From JAVBTT01 sp031556035 (GTDB lineage: Bacteria > Bacillota > Clostridia > Oscillospirales > UBA929), in assembly GCA_031556035.1 (NCBI GenBank), contig JAVBTT010000034.1, positions 21,288-85,287 of the forward strand: a stretch of 64,000 nt of DNA, given 5' to 3'. Below the pieces are notes generated by a model. It saw nothing but the letters and a program-made list of their open reading frames with translations, did not search any database and had not been told where the DNA came from. Of the stretch, positions 1 to 7,352 are shown in pieces (position 1 is the stretch's first letter; each line of letters begins with the position of its first letter). A program made the position numbers and the translations under genes.

Positions 1-2264
1 CTTATTGAGCCGTACGCGGCGGTGTAGAGCCCGCCGGTCAGCACGCGTTCGTCATATGCGCCGTAAATGTCCAAGCCCTGATTCCAGGCGAGATCTGCCT
101 GAAGGGCCTGCCCGGTGATACCCATCCGGGCGTGGTTCTGGTCGCGGCTGCTTTCCTGATTTTCACCCCACGGGTAAATATAGCCGGGCAGGCATCCCAT
201 TGAAACGCAGTAGTCCTCCCGCCACATCCCGGTATAGCGCTGCTTCAGCGCGTCGTTGAATAACGCTGTGTCCTCCAGATAGACCGCCAGCGCCATGTTG
301 AAATAAGCGATCAGCGAGTCCCAGTTACCGTTGGCCTGCGGATAGTAATCGTATACCTGGGCCAGAATCATCTCGCGGATGAAGGCCTCAAAGGCGGCCA
401 TATCGGCGTCCGACCACTTGTCCTCCTCCGGTATGCTGGGGTCGTTGTTGTAGATATACTTCAATATCTCCGCAGCATTCAGGAAATCCGGCCCAACAAT
501 GACCAGGCGCAGCTTGATGTCATTTGACTTCACAATGGTCGTTAGTGTCGAGGCCCAGTTGTTGAGGACGCTTATCGCCGTTTTCGCGTAGGCCGGGTTG
601 CCGTCCAGATAGTACATCAGGGCATAATAATACGCCTTGCTTGCGCCCCGGGTTATTTCAGTTCCGCCGATATTCGGGTTGTTGTAAGGCCCTACGTTCA
701 GTGTGGCCACAGCATTGCCCTGCGAGGGGTTGCTGTTAAACCAGTTTATGGCGCTCTGGAGTTCACTGTAGCCTTTCGCGTATACCGAATCGGCTGTGCT
801 CTTGTTCGCCTTGATGTTGTCCAGGTCCTCTAGCGTGAAATTAATGCCCGGATGCTCGAACACGAAGTCGTCGTTGAGATAGGGGATTTCGTCGTCTGTC
901 GCCCACGTATCGCCTACATAGGTCACGTCGAAATAATCCAGGTTGGGCCCGTCGTACACGCCCTGACCCGGAGGCGCCTCGATGCCCAGGGTGACGGTGT
1001 TCTCGCCCTTGTCCAGCCAGACGGTCATGTAGTTGTTGTTCCACCTGGTGTTGCCTCTCACGTTTGCCCAGCTGTTTGCCGTGGTCGGATCCCAGGCGGT
1101 GTTGGCCTCAGGGTCATAGCTGTCGTTGAAGCCGGAGACGTTGAAGATCATCCAGCCCGCCCAGTGGGGATCCATGTCGTTGGTAAAATCCGCAGCATCG
1201 TCGTTGATGATGACACGGCAGTTGCGCTCGTCGCGGTCGTTGCGGTAGCCGCCCGTCTTGACGCCTGGGTTGTTATACACGAAGTGAAGCTGGTAAACGC
1301 CAGCCTCCGGCACGGTCACCCTCCAGCTCGCCCTGTCCTGCCCGGAGGGGATGGTGTTGGCGGCGCCGCCGACCGCAGCCGTAAAGCTGGCGACTGAATC
1401 GCTGAAATCCACGTATTTTCCGCCGTCCGCGCCGGTCAGGACAATGTCCGCGTCGTCTGCGGTCGTCGCTGTCCTGTTCGTGCCGCACGGCACGACGTCC
1501 CCGTCATTTCTTATGTAGATGTTTCCCGCGCTCTTGTAAAAGGCCTCTGCCTGCACCCTTGTCGTAAAGCGCTCGGGGGGCGGGGGCTCAACCGGCTCGC
1601 CCAGCGTGACCCTCATGGTCGGCGGAGGGGCGGCGGGGTTGGAGGGATGGGTCCGGATCGTGTAAAACTGTAAGGTGCCCGACCCATCGCCCGAGACATG
1701 GAGACAGACCTCTTTTCTGCCGGCCTTCAGCGCGTTTTTGAAAATCGCGGACAGATCAACCGAGCCGTGGAAATTGCCGTTCACGGTTCCCTCGCCGCTC
1801 CCCGTTATTGTCAGGCTGGCCGTGGGGGAGTCCGCGATATCGTCCGGGCGGCTGTTGTAGGTGATATTGTCCGAAGTCCATTTGACAGAGCCGTCAGAGG
1901 ACAGCATATTTTCGCACTCGGTGAACGTCAGCGTCATCGGGTCATGTGATTTCCGGTACCACAGGTTGAATTCCATGTCGTCAATGTCGTAGCCCACCGT
2001 GTCAAGCCCCGTCAGGTCAAAGCGCAGGTAGCCGTGCCGGTTTCCGTTGTTCCCGACCATGATTTTGAACCTGATGTTGTTGTCCGTGGAGCTGGAGGTC
2101 TTCATGACGGTATCCCCGCTGCTCCTCTGCACATAGGCGCTGCCCGCGTCGTCCGCGATAAAATCGACCTCCCCGCCCGCCTCGGCGAGGGCCGCCTGAA
2201 GCGGGAAGCAGGACAGCACGAGTGCCACGCAGATAAAAACTGAAAGCGCTTTTTTTGTCTTCAT
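1..2264 (-). CDS. Secreted alginate-lyase-family protein with DNRLRE and CBM6-like domains (C-terminus beyond window)
   Basis: The frame is open from an ATG at 2264 to the window edge, giving about 754 residues and no stop. The start follows AAGGAG and opens a signal peptide (KTKKALSVFICVALVL, cleavage near residue 26). Residues ~30-190 resemble a DNRLRE (CBM96-like) module (YLRFDLTGLD, WTSDNITYNSRP). Residues ~230-420 resemble a CBM6/35-like module (RVQAEAF, then a series of aromatic residues). From ~470 a helical alginate-lyase-like domain (PF05426 type) begins, with NWDSLIAYFNMALAVY and ESSRDQNHARMG near 700. Members of that family cleave uronate-containing polysaccharides by beta-elimination; the exact substrate cannot be read here. 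It is transcribed divergently from the lyxose isomerase-like gene, and a GH88 enzyme that removes unsaturated uronic acids lies 8 kb away, which fits a joint pathway. Seen: domain-like sequence. Inferred: function. Confidence 0.8.
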   Translation of the reverse strand, partial: MKTKKALSVFICVALVLSCFPLQAALAEAGGEVDFIADDAGSAYVQRSSGDTVMKTSSSTDNNIRFKIMVGNNGNRHGYLRFDLTGLDTVGYDIDDMEFNLWYRKSHDPMTLTFTECENMLSSDGSVKWTSDNITYNSRPDDIADSPTASLTITGSGEGTVNGNFHGSVDLSAIFKNALKAGRKEVCLHVSGDGSGTLQFYTIRTHPSNPAAPPPTMRVTLGEPVEPPPPERFTTRVQAEAFYKSAGNIYIRNDGDVVPCGTNRTATTADDADIVLTGADGGKYVDFSDSVASFTAAVGGAANTIPSGQDRASWRVTVPEAGVYQLHFVYNNPGVKTGGYRNDRDERNCRVIINDDAADFTNDMDPHWAGWMIFNVSGFNDSYDPEANTAWDPTTANSWANVRGNTRWNNNYMTVWLDKGENTVTLGIEAPPGQGVYDGPNLDYFDVTYVGDTWATDDEIPYLNDDFVFEHPGINFTLEDLDNIKANKSTADSVYAKGYSELQSAINWFNSNPSQGNAVATLNVGPYNNPNIGGTEITRGASKAYYYALMYYLDGNPAYAKTAISVLNNWASTLTTIVKSNDIKLRLVIVGPDFLNAAEILKYIYNNDPSIPEEDKWSDADMAAFEAFIREMILAQVYDYYPQANGNWDSLIAYFNMALAVYLEDTALFNDALKQRYTGMWREDYCVSMGCLPGYIYPWGENQESSRDQNHARMGITGQALQADLAWNQGLDIYGAYDERVLTGGLYTAAYGSI

Positions 2265-2424
2265 GGGATAATCGCTCCTTTCTTTTTTTGGAAGCTCCAT
2301 CCATTCTTTGCCGAACAATATATAAGCATCCTCCTTTTTAGTAAGCTTGCCCCAGGTTCGGGGCTCACTTCAGCGAAATACACAATTATTAACAAAAATA
2401 AATAAAGATACATTTATAGTATAG

Positions 2425-2453
2425 TATATATGATACAAAGCTATCTCAGTAAA
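2425..2453 (-). promoter_or_regulatory. Candidate sigma-A promoter of the alginate-lyase-like gene
   Basis: Read on the minus strand, TTTACT (2453-2448) is followed by a 17-nt spacer and TATATA (2430-2425), in an AT-rich stretch about 160 bp upstream of the ATG at 2264. The left arm of the 18-bp inverted repeat (2456-2473) sits directly upstream of this -35 box. The match to consensus is modest. Confidence 0.4.
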
Positions 2454-2455
2454 CA

Positions 2456-2559
2456 CAATCTGTTTTCTTTTGATTAATGTGGGTAAATTCAAGAACTTGC
2501 CCCGAGATTTCCGGCAGGCCGGCGAAAAAAACCGACATTCCTCAAAAGAAAACGGATTG
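2456..2559. promoter_or_regulatory. Paired 18-bp inverted operator-like arms between divergent promoters
   Basis: The left arm 2456-2473 and the right arm 2542-2559 are reverse complements at 17 of 18 positions (core TTTTCTTTTGA / TCAAAAGAAAA), 68 nt apart. The right arm overlaps the -35 box of the plus-strand promoter. The left arm abuts the -35 box of the minus-strand promoter. The geometry suggests two sites for one regulator controlling both divergent units; a long-range hairpin is the alternative. Confidence 0.5.
2476..2487 (+). promoter_or_regulatory. Candidate regulator site AATGTGGGTAAA, copy 1
   Basis: This 12-mer recurs exactly, in inverted orientation, at 3982-3993 upstream of the ABC-importer binding protein. 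Both copies lie in upstream regions of the same sugar-utilisation locus. The nearby AraC-type response regulator (9130-10314) is a candidate binder; that link is inference. Confidence 0.4.
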
Positions 2560-2585
2560 CGTTTTTTTGAAAACCATTATACTAT
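2557..2585 (+). promoter_or_regulatory. Candidate sigma-A promoter of the lyxose isomerase-like operon
   Basis: TTGCGT (2557-2562), a 17-nt spacer and TACTAT (2580-2585) lie about 105 bp before the TTG start at 2691. The -35 box overlaps the right arm of the inverted repeat at 2542-2559. Confidence 0.5.
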
Positions 2586-2690
2586 ATAGCAAATCGTCGC
2601 CGGTGGATTTCCGGAATCATTGTATAAATTTGTGAAATATGAGCTCGTCGGCCCTTTGGACAGGGCCGACGAGGAAAGGGGATCGGTACA

Positions 2691-3377
2691 TTGAAACGTT
2701 CGGAGATTAACGCCATTATCCGCGACGCGATCCGGTTCGCGGAGAAGTTCTCCTTTGCCCTGCCGCCGTTCGCGTCGTGGACCCCGGAGGATTGGATGTC
2801 CAAGGGGCGGGAGTGCGACGAGATACGGGACAATATGCTGGGCTGGGACATTACAGACTACGGCCTGGGCAGATTTGACGACGTGGGTCTGGCCCTGGTC
2901 ACCATCCGCAACGGCAACCAGACAAATCCCAAATACTCCAAGCCTTACGCGGAGAAGCTGCTTATCAGCGCGGAGGGGCAGGTATGCCCCATGCATTTTC
3001 ATTGGAACAAAATGGAGGACATCATTAACCGGGGCGGGGGAACCCTCATGATGCAGCTATACAATGCCGACGAAAATGAGGGGCTGGCCGACACAGACGT
3101 CAGCGTAGTCAGTGACGGGGTTGCACTTAACGTGTCTGCCGGGACGGTTCTGGAGCTGCCCCCGGGCGCGAGCGTGACCCTCACTCCCCGGATGTATCAC
3201 GCGTTCTGGGCGAAGGAGGGCGGTGGCAGGGTGCTGATTGGCGAGGTCAGCCAGTGCAACGACGACAACACCGACAACCGTTTTTACGAGCCGCTGGGAC
3301 GCTTTCCGGCCATTGACGAGGATGAGCCCCCCATACGGCTCCTGTGCAATGAATATCCAAAAGGTATGCGCACCTGA
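2691..3377 (+). CDS. D-lyxose/D-mannose isomerase family protein (cupin)
   Basis: The 228-residue product resembles the D-lyxose isomerase family (PF07385; Bacillus YdaE type), which interconverts D-lyxose with D-xylulose and D-mannose with D-fructose using a divalent metal in a cupin barrel. The likely metal ligands are visible: His102 and His104 (CPMHFHW), Glu109 (KMED) and His170 (PRMYHAFW). The start is a TTG preceded by AGGAAAGGGG. The stop overlaps the next ATG by one base, so translation of the ThuA-like gene is probably coupled. No signal peptide is present, so the enzyme is cytoplasmic. In this locus it may isomerise a sugar released by the GH88 or GH43 enzymes. A KdgF-like role on unsaturated uronates is a less likely alternative for a cupin in a lyase locus. 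Confidence 0.8.
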   Translation: MKRSEINAIIRDAIRFAEKFSFALPPFASWTPEDWMSKGRECDEIRDNMLGWDITDYGLGRFDDVGLALVTIRNGNQTNPKYSKPYAEKLLISAEGQVCPMHFHWNKMEDIINRGGGTLMMQLYNADENEGLADTDVSVVSDGVALNVSAGTVLELPPGASVTLTPRMYHAFWAKEGGGRVLIGEVSQCNDDNTDNRFYEPLGRFPAIDEDEPPIRLLCNEYPKGMRT

Positions 3378-3979
3378 TGAAAAAGCCCATACTTGTCGTC
3401 GGCAGCCCCGAGCCGCCCTATCACCCGCTGGACAATCTGTCCGCGCTTGGCGGCCTGTTGTGCGACGACAGCCTGTTTTTCACGGAGGATCACGACTGTT
3501 TTTTGAGGCTGCGTGAGTTCGGCCTGCTCATCTCCTACGTCGACAGTTACAGGCGTCCGCTCACCGTAGCCCAGGCGTCCGCGCTGAGCGGCCATCTGCT
3601 AGGCGGCGGAAACGCCCTGATTCTGCATAACGGGATATCACTGCAGGACACTCCGGGGCTCGCGGAGATACTGGGGGCGCGCTTCACGCACCACCCGGAG
3701 GCCCGCAGGCTGCGCGTCCGGGCAGTGGAGGATCATCCGGTCACCGCAGGCGTGCGGGAGTTTGAGATTTTTGACGAGCCATACCATTTTGAAGCGCTCG
3801 GAAATCTCAGCGTTCTGGCGGTATACGAGCAGGACGGCGTTTCGATGCCCGCGGCCTGGGAACGGCTTTGCGGCAGGGGCAGACAGATATATCTGATGCC
3901 CGGGCACGATTCGTCCGCCCTTCAGTGCGCGGAATACGCGCGGCTGATTCAAAACGCCGTCAATTATTTGAACGCCTAA
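3377..3979 (+). CDS. ThuA-like domain protein
   Basis: The 200-residue protein has the flavodoxin/glutamine-amidotransferase-like fold of the ThuA family (PF06283): an early strand ILVVGSPE, a central GGGNALILHNG segment, and the late HPVTAGVREFEIFDEPYHF and MPGHDSS signatures. Proteins of this family occur in sugar-catabolic operons; their biochemistry is poorly known. The ATG overlaps the TGA of the upstream isomerase-like gene by one base, so both belong to one transcript. There is no signal peptide or membrane segment. I infer a role in processing the imported sugar or a 3-keto-sugar-like intermediate, without direct evidence. Confidence 0.7.
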   Translation: MKKPILVVGSPEPPYHPLDNLSALGGLLCDDSLFFTEDHDCFLRLREFGLLISYVDSYRRPLTVAQASALSGHLLGGGNALILHNGISLQDTPGLAEILGARFTHHPEARRLRVRAVEDHPVTAGVREFEIFDEPYHFEALGNLSVLAVYEQDGVSMPAAWERLCGRGRQIYLMPGHDSSALQCAEYARLIQNAVNYLNA

Positions 3980-3981
3980 AG

Positions 3982-3993
3982 TTTACCCACATT
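3982..3993 (-). promoter_or_regulatory. Candidate regulator site AATGTGGGTAAA, copy 2
   Basis: Exact inverted copy of the 12-mer at 2476-2487. It lies just after the ThuA-like stop and about 95 bp before the binding-protein start, where an independent promoter for the transporter would be expected. Confidence 0.4.
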
Positions 3994-4087
3994 TTTCTCA
4001 AGAATGTCTGTATATATTTTGTTCATACCTTGGTAATATTTATGTGTGAGCATTGCTCCAGCCAGTATAAATAGGAGGTATGAAGAG

Positions 4088-5467
4088 ATGAAAAAGGCGT
4101 GTTCCTTACTTATCGTAACGCTGACGCTGCTTGCCCTTCTAGCGGGCTGCGCCAGCACGAGCCCCAGCGCGACTCCCCCCGCCAGCTCCGGCGTGAGCGC
4201 CGGAGGGACCTCCCCCACAGCCTCCCCCAGCCAGTCCGAAGCCCCCAAGGCCCCGGTCGAGCTTACCATTGTGTACGCGACCGGAGACCAGCTCGGCTCC
4301 GACCTTATGCACGCGCGGGTTGAGGGGTTCATGCAGGAAAACCAGCATGTGAAAATTGTGGAAAAGCTCAGCAACGAGGGCGCGTATCTGGACGCTCTGC
4401 AGACACTGGACGCGGTGGGCGAGCTGCCGGATGTCATTGAGATGCGCGATATGCCGGTGTTTGTCCGTGCAGGCAAGCTCGGGGAGCTCCCCTCGGATAT
4501 CATTGACCTGTTCGGAACCGTGGTGGACATGGACGGCAAGTATTATACCGCCCCGCTCTTTGAAAGCTATCCGGTAGGCATTGTTTACAGCAAGAAGATT
4601 TTCAACGACCTGGGCATCAAGGTGGAGGACATCAGGGTCTACGACGATTTCCTCACGGTCTGCGAGAAAATCAAGAATTCCGGAGTTGCTCCCATTGTGG
4701 TCGGCGGAAGCGATATCTGGCACATCGGCTTCTGGTGGAGCTACTTTTGGCGCAACAACGTCTCGGTCAACAACCCGGACTGGCTCTCTGACCGCTACTC
4801 CGACAAGGTCAGCTTTACAAACCCCGACGTAAAGGCTGCCATGGAGGGCCTCAACGAGCTGTTCCAAAAGGGCTACATTGAAAAGGGATGGGCCTCCACC
4901 ACCGAGGCGCAGTGCCCCTCCATTCTGGTGAGCGGCCAGGCGGCGATGTACTATATCGGCTCCTTCGCGTTCAGCCAGATCATCGAGGCTGACCCCAGCT
5001 TTGAGTTCGGCTTCTTCGCCATCCCCGGCAAGGACGGCAAGTACAACATCACCGGCGGGCCCACCACCCAGGGCTGGGCCATCAACGCCGAGACCCAGAA
5101 GGACCCTGCCAAGGCCGAGGCGGTCTATGACTTTATTAAATATTTCTTCCGCACCGACGTGTACACCGACTTTGTGTCCCAGTACCAGCAGCTGCCCACC
5201 CTCAAGGAGTCGATCACGTTCCCGGCGACGGAGCAGTTTGAGGAATCCATGCGCATATCGGCAAACGCGGACGACAAGCAGCTCAACTGGAACCAGGGCG
5301 TAGGAAACAACGAGATGCCCCCCAACTTCCGCAACTACTGCTACAAGCTGTGCAGCGAGTGGTTCCTGAACGTGTCCGGAATCGACGACGGCCTTGTGGC
5401 CATGGACGCCGAATGGGTGAACTGCACGAAAGATTTCAATCCCGTTAAAGGTATTTTCCCGAAATAG
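4088..5467 (+). CDS. Sugar ABC transporter substrate-binding lipoprotein
   Basis: The 459-residue family-1 extracellular solute-binding protein starts at the ATG at 4088, nine bases after GGAGG; an in-frame start 42 bp further up has no such site. The N-terminus is a lipoprotein signal with lipobox LLAGC, so the mature protein would be anchored through Cys on the outer membrane face. A Ser/Pro/Ala-rich linker follows, then the binding fold (DVIEMRDMPVFV, GGSDIWHIGFWWSYFW, GQAAMYYIGSFAFSQI, GPTTQGWAIN). The Trp-rich central region suits stacking against sugars. Two permease genes follow; no ATPase gene is present, so a shared MsmX-type ATPase elsewhere is likely. Substrate inferred: an oligosaccharide from the lyase and GH88 pathway. 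Confidence 0.9.
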   Translation: MKKACSLLIVTLTLLALLAGCASTSPSATPPASSGVSAGGTSPTASPSQSEAPKAPVELTIVYATGDQLGSDLMHARVEGFMQENQHVKIVEKLSNEGAYLDALQTLDAVGELPDVIEMRDMPVFVRAGKLGELPSDIIDLFGTVVDMDGKYYTAPLFESYPVGIVYSKKIFNDLGIKVEDIRVYDDFLTVCEKIKNSGVAPIVVGGSDIWHIGFWWSYFWRNNVSVNNPDWLSDRYSDKVSFTNPDVKAAMEGLNELFQKGYIEKGWASTTEAQCPSILVSGQAAMYYIGSFAFSQIIEADPSFEFGFFAIPGKDGKYNITGGPTTQGWAINAETQKDPAKAEAVYDFIKYFFRTDVYTDFVSQYQQLPTLKESITFPATEQFEESMRISANADDKQLNWNQGVGNNEMPPNFRNYCYKLCSEWFLNVSGIDDGLVAMDAEWVNCTKDFNPVKGIFPK

Positions 5468-5519
5468 AGCTAATTATCAACTCTGATAAACCGCACAATC
5501 ACATGATAACGCCCGGTAT

Positions 5520-5544
5520 GCCCTCCGGCCGATTCCCGGAGGGC
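5520..5544 (+). promoter_or_regulatory. Intercistronic stem-loop between binding-protein and permease genes
   Basis: A perfect 9-bp stem, GCCCTCCGG (5520-5528) and CCGGAGGGC (5536-5544), closes a 7-nt loop. It has no T-run. Hairpins at this position commonly protect the binding-protein mRNA and lower permease expression; that role is inferred here. Confidence 0.6.
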
Positions 5545-5571
5545 GTACCCATAAAAAACGGAGTGATATAT

Positions 5572-6465
5572 ATGCTGAGAAAGTCATTATGGCAGCGCGT
5601 GGACAAGGTCGCGCTCTTCTTCATCCTTCCCGCCTTCGCGCTCTATGTCGGGTTTATCATAGTCCCCTCCCTCATGAGCCTTCAGCTCTCCTTCACCAAC
5701 TGGGACGGGCTTTCACCCACCTACAGGTACATAGGCTTCGACAATTACATTGAGATATTTACCAGCAGGCGCTTTCGCTCGGCGCTGTGGAACACGCTGC
5801 TTTTAACCCTTATAGTCTCGGTTTTTGAAAATGTCATAGCTCTGGCGCTTGCCTTCGTGCTGGACAACGTCCGATGGCTTAAAAGCCTGTTCCGCTCGGT
5901 TTTCTATATCCCCGTGCTCATTTCCGGCATCGTTTCGGGCTTTATATGGAGCACCATGTTCAACTGGAATTTCGGCATCATCAACTCGCTTCTGAGAAAC
6001 CTGGGGCTTGGAGCCCTTGCGGTGGACTGGATAGGGGATCCAAGCATTGTCCTGTACTCGCTCGCCTTTACTATTGTCTGGAAGAACGCGGGTTATCACA
6101 TGGTCATTTATCTGGCGGGGCTGCAGGGCATCCCGAAGGACTGCATAGAGTCCGCGAAAATAGACGGCGCCAGCGGCTGGCAGACCTTCAGGCACATCAC
6201 CCTGCCGCTGCTTGCTGGCTCAATAACCATTAATTTTACACTCGCTCTGATCAACGGTCTGAAGATATTCGACCAGATCGCCGTTATGACGAACGGAGGG
6301 CCGGGCTTCGCGTCGGAGACGATCACCTATCTGGTTTACCGGGTCGGCTTCGGCGAGGCGCGGAAGGGCTTCGGAACGGCGCTGGCCGTCACGCTCTTCC
6401 TGCTGATATTCCTCATGAACGCCGTTCAGTCAAGGCTGCTGCGCAAGAGGGAGGTGCAGCTGTGA
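5572..6465 (+). CDS. Sugar ABC transporter permease (MalF/UgpA type)
   Basis: The 297-residue integral membrane protein has six predicted hydrophobic segments starting at ~residue 13 (VALFFILPAFALYVGFII). It carries the cytoplasmic EAA loop near residues 205-222 (IPKDCIESAKIDGASGWQ), which docks the ATPase. The ATG at 5572 has GGAGTG upstream; an upstream in-frame ATG at 5503 would translate through the stem-loop and is less likely. The gene overlaps the next permease by four bases (GTGA), which implies translational coupling. It forms the heterodimeric channel with the product of 6462-7307. Confidence 0.92.
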   Translation: MLRKSLWQRVDKVALFFILPAFALYVGFIIVPSLMSLQLSFTNWDGLSPTYRYIGFDNYIEIFTSRRFRSALWNTLLLTLIVSVFENVIALALAFVLDNVRWLKSLFRSVFYIPVLISGIVSGFIWSTMFNWNFGIINSLLRNLGLGALAVDWIGDPSIVLYSLAFTIVWKNAGYHMVIYLAGLQGIPKDCIESAKIDGASGWQTFRHITLPLLAGSITINFTLALINGLKIFDQIAVMTNGGPGFASETITYLVYRVGFGEARKGFGTALAVTLFLLIFLMNAVQSRLLRKREVQL

Positions 6466-7307
6466 ATGAGAAAAAGCATGAGCAGGTCAAGTCCTCTCAG
6501 GTGGTCGGCTTCATTTTAACGCTTGTTGTCGCCGTTTTGTTTGCGTTTCCGATTGTCATGACCTTTATGTCGGCCTTCAAAACAAACGGTGAGATTTTGA
6601 AAAACCCCGTCGCGTTCCCGAGTGGCTTTAACCTTGAGGGCTTTGTGTTTTTGTTTACCCGCTCGAATATACTGCGGGCCATGCTGAACACGGCGTTTTT
6701 GACAGTCGTGTCCGAGGTGCTGATCGTCCTGGTTGTGCCCATGTCCGCATACGCCATAGTGAGGAAGCCGTCCAAAATAACAGCCGCGATTTACACGTTT
6801 TTCATCGGAGGCATGATGATACCGTTTCAGGCGTATATGATCGCGCTGTTCAAGCAGCTAAACGCCTTCAGCCTTTTTGGGACCTTCACCGGCGCGATTA
6901 TAATATACATCTCCGGCGCCGTCGCGTTTGGAACGCTGTTGTATACCAGCTTTATCAGAACCACCGTACCGGTTGAGGTGGAGGAGGCCGCGAGAATTGA
7001 CGGCGCCAACGCCGTGCAGGTGTTTTGGAGGATAGTATTCCCGCTGCTCTCACCATGCACAGCAAGCCTGATAGTGCTCAACGGGCTGGGGATCTGGAAC
7101 GACTTTCTCATGCCGTCCCTCATGCTCTCCGCCAAGAATCCGGTAACTCTGAACGTCGAGATTTTCAAATTTGTCGGGATATATAACACAAGATGGAACA
7201 TCGTGTTCGCGGGGGCGGTCATCTGCATCGTCCCGGCCGTAATTGTCTTTATAGCCCTGCAAAAATACTTTATCAAGGGCATCGCGGCCGGGGCGGTAAA
7301 GGGTTAA
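6462..7307 (+). CDS. Sugar ABC transporter permease (MalG/UgpE type)
   Basis: The 281-residue second permease starts at a GTG overlapping the preceding TGA, with GGGAGGTG in front. It has a first membrane segment at ~15-35 (VVGFILTLVVAVLFAFPIV) and an EAA loop near 165-185 (VPVEVEEAARIDGANAVQVF). The C-terminus YFIKGIAAGAVKG is typical of carbohydrate-uptake type 1 permeases. It completes the importer encoded from 4088; no ATPase is encoded nearby. Confidence 0.92.
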   Translation: MNEKKHEQVKSSQVVGFILTLVVAVLFAFPIVMTFMSAFKTNGEILKNPVAFPSGFNLEGFVFLFTRSNILRAMLNTAFLTVVSEVLIVLVVPMSAYAIVRKPSKITAAIYTFFIGGMMIPFQAYMIALFKQLNAFSLFGTFTGAIIIYISGAVAFGTLLYTSFIRTTVPVEVEEAARIDGANAVQVFWRIVFPLLSPCTASLIVLNGLGIWNDFLMPSLMLSAKNPVTLNVEIFKFVGIYNTRWNIVFAGAVICIVPAVIVFIALQKYFIKGIAAGAVKG

Positions 7308-7352
7308 CTGCATAATTCTCCAAGGTAAAATGTCCTGACTGGGGAGCGAGTG

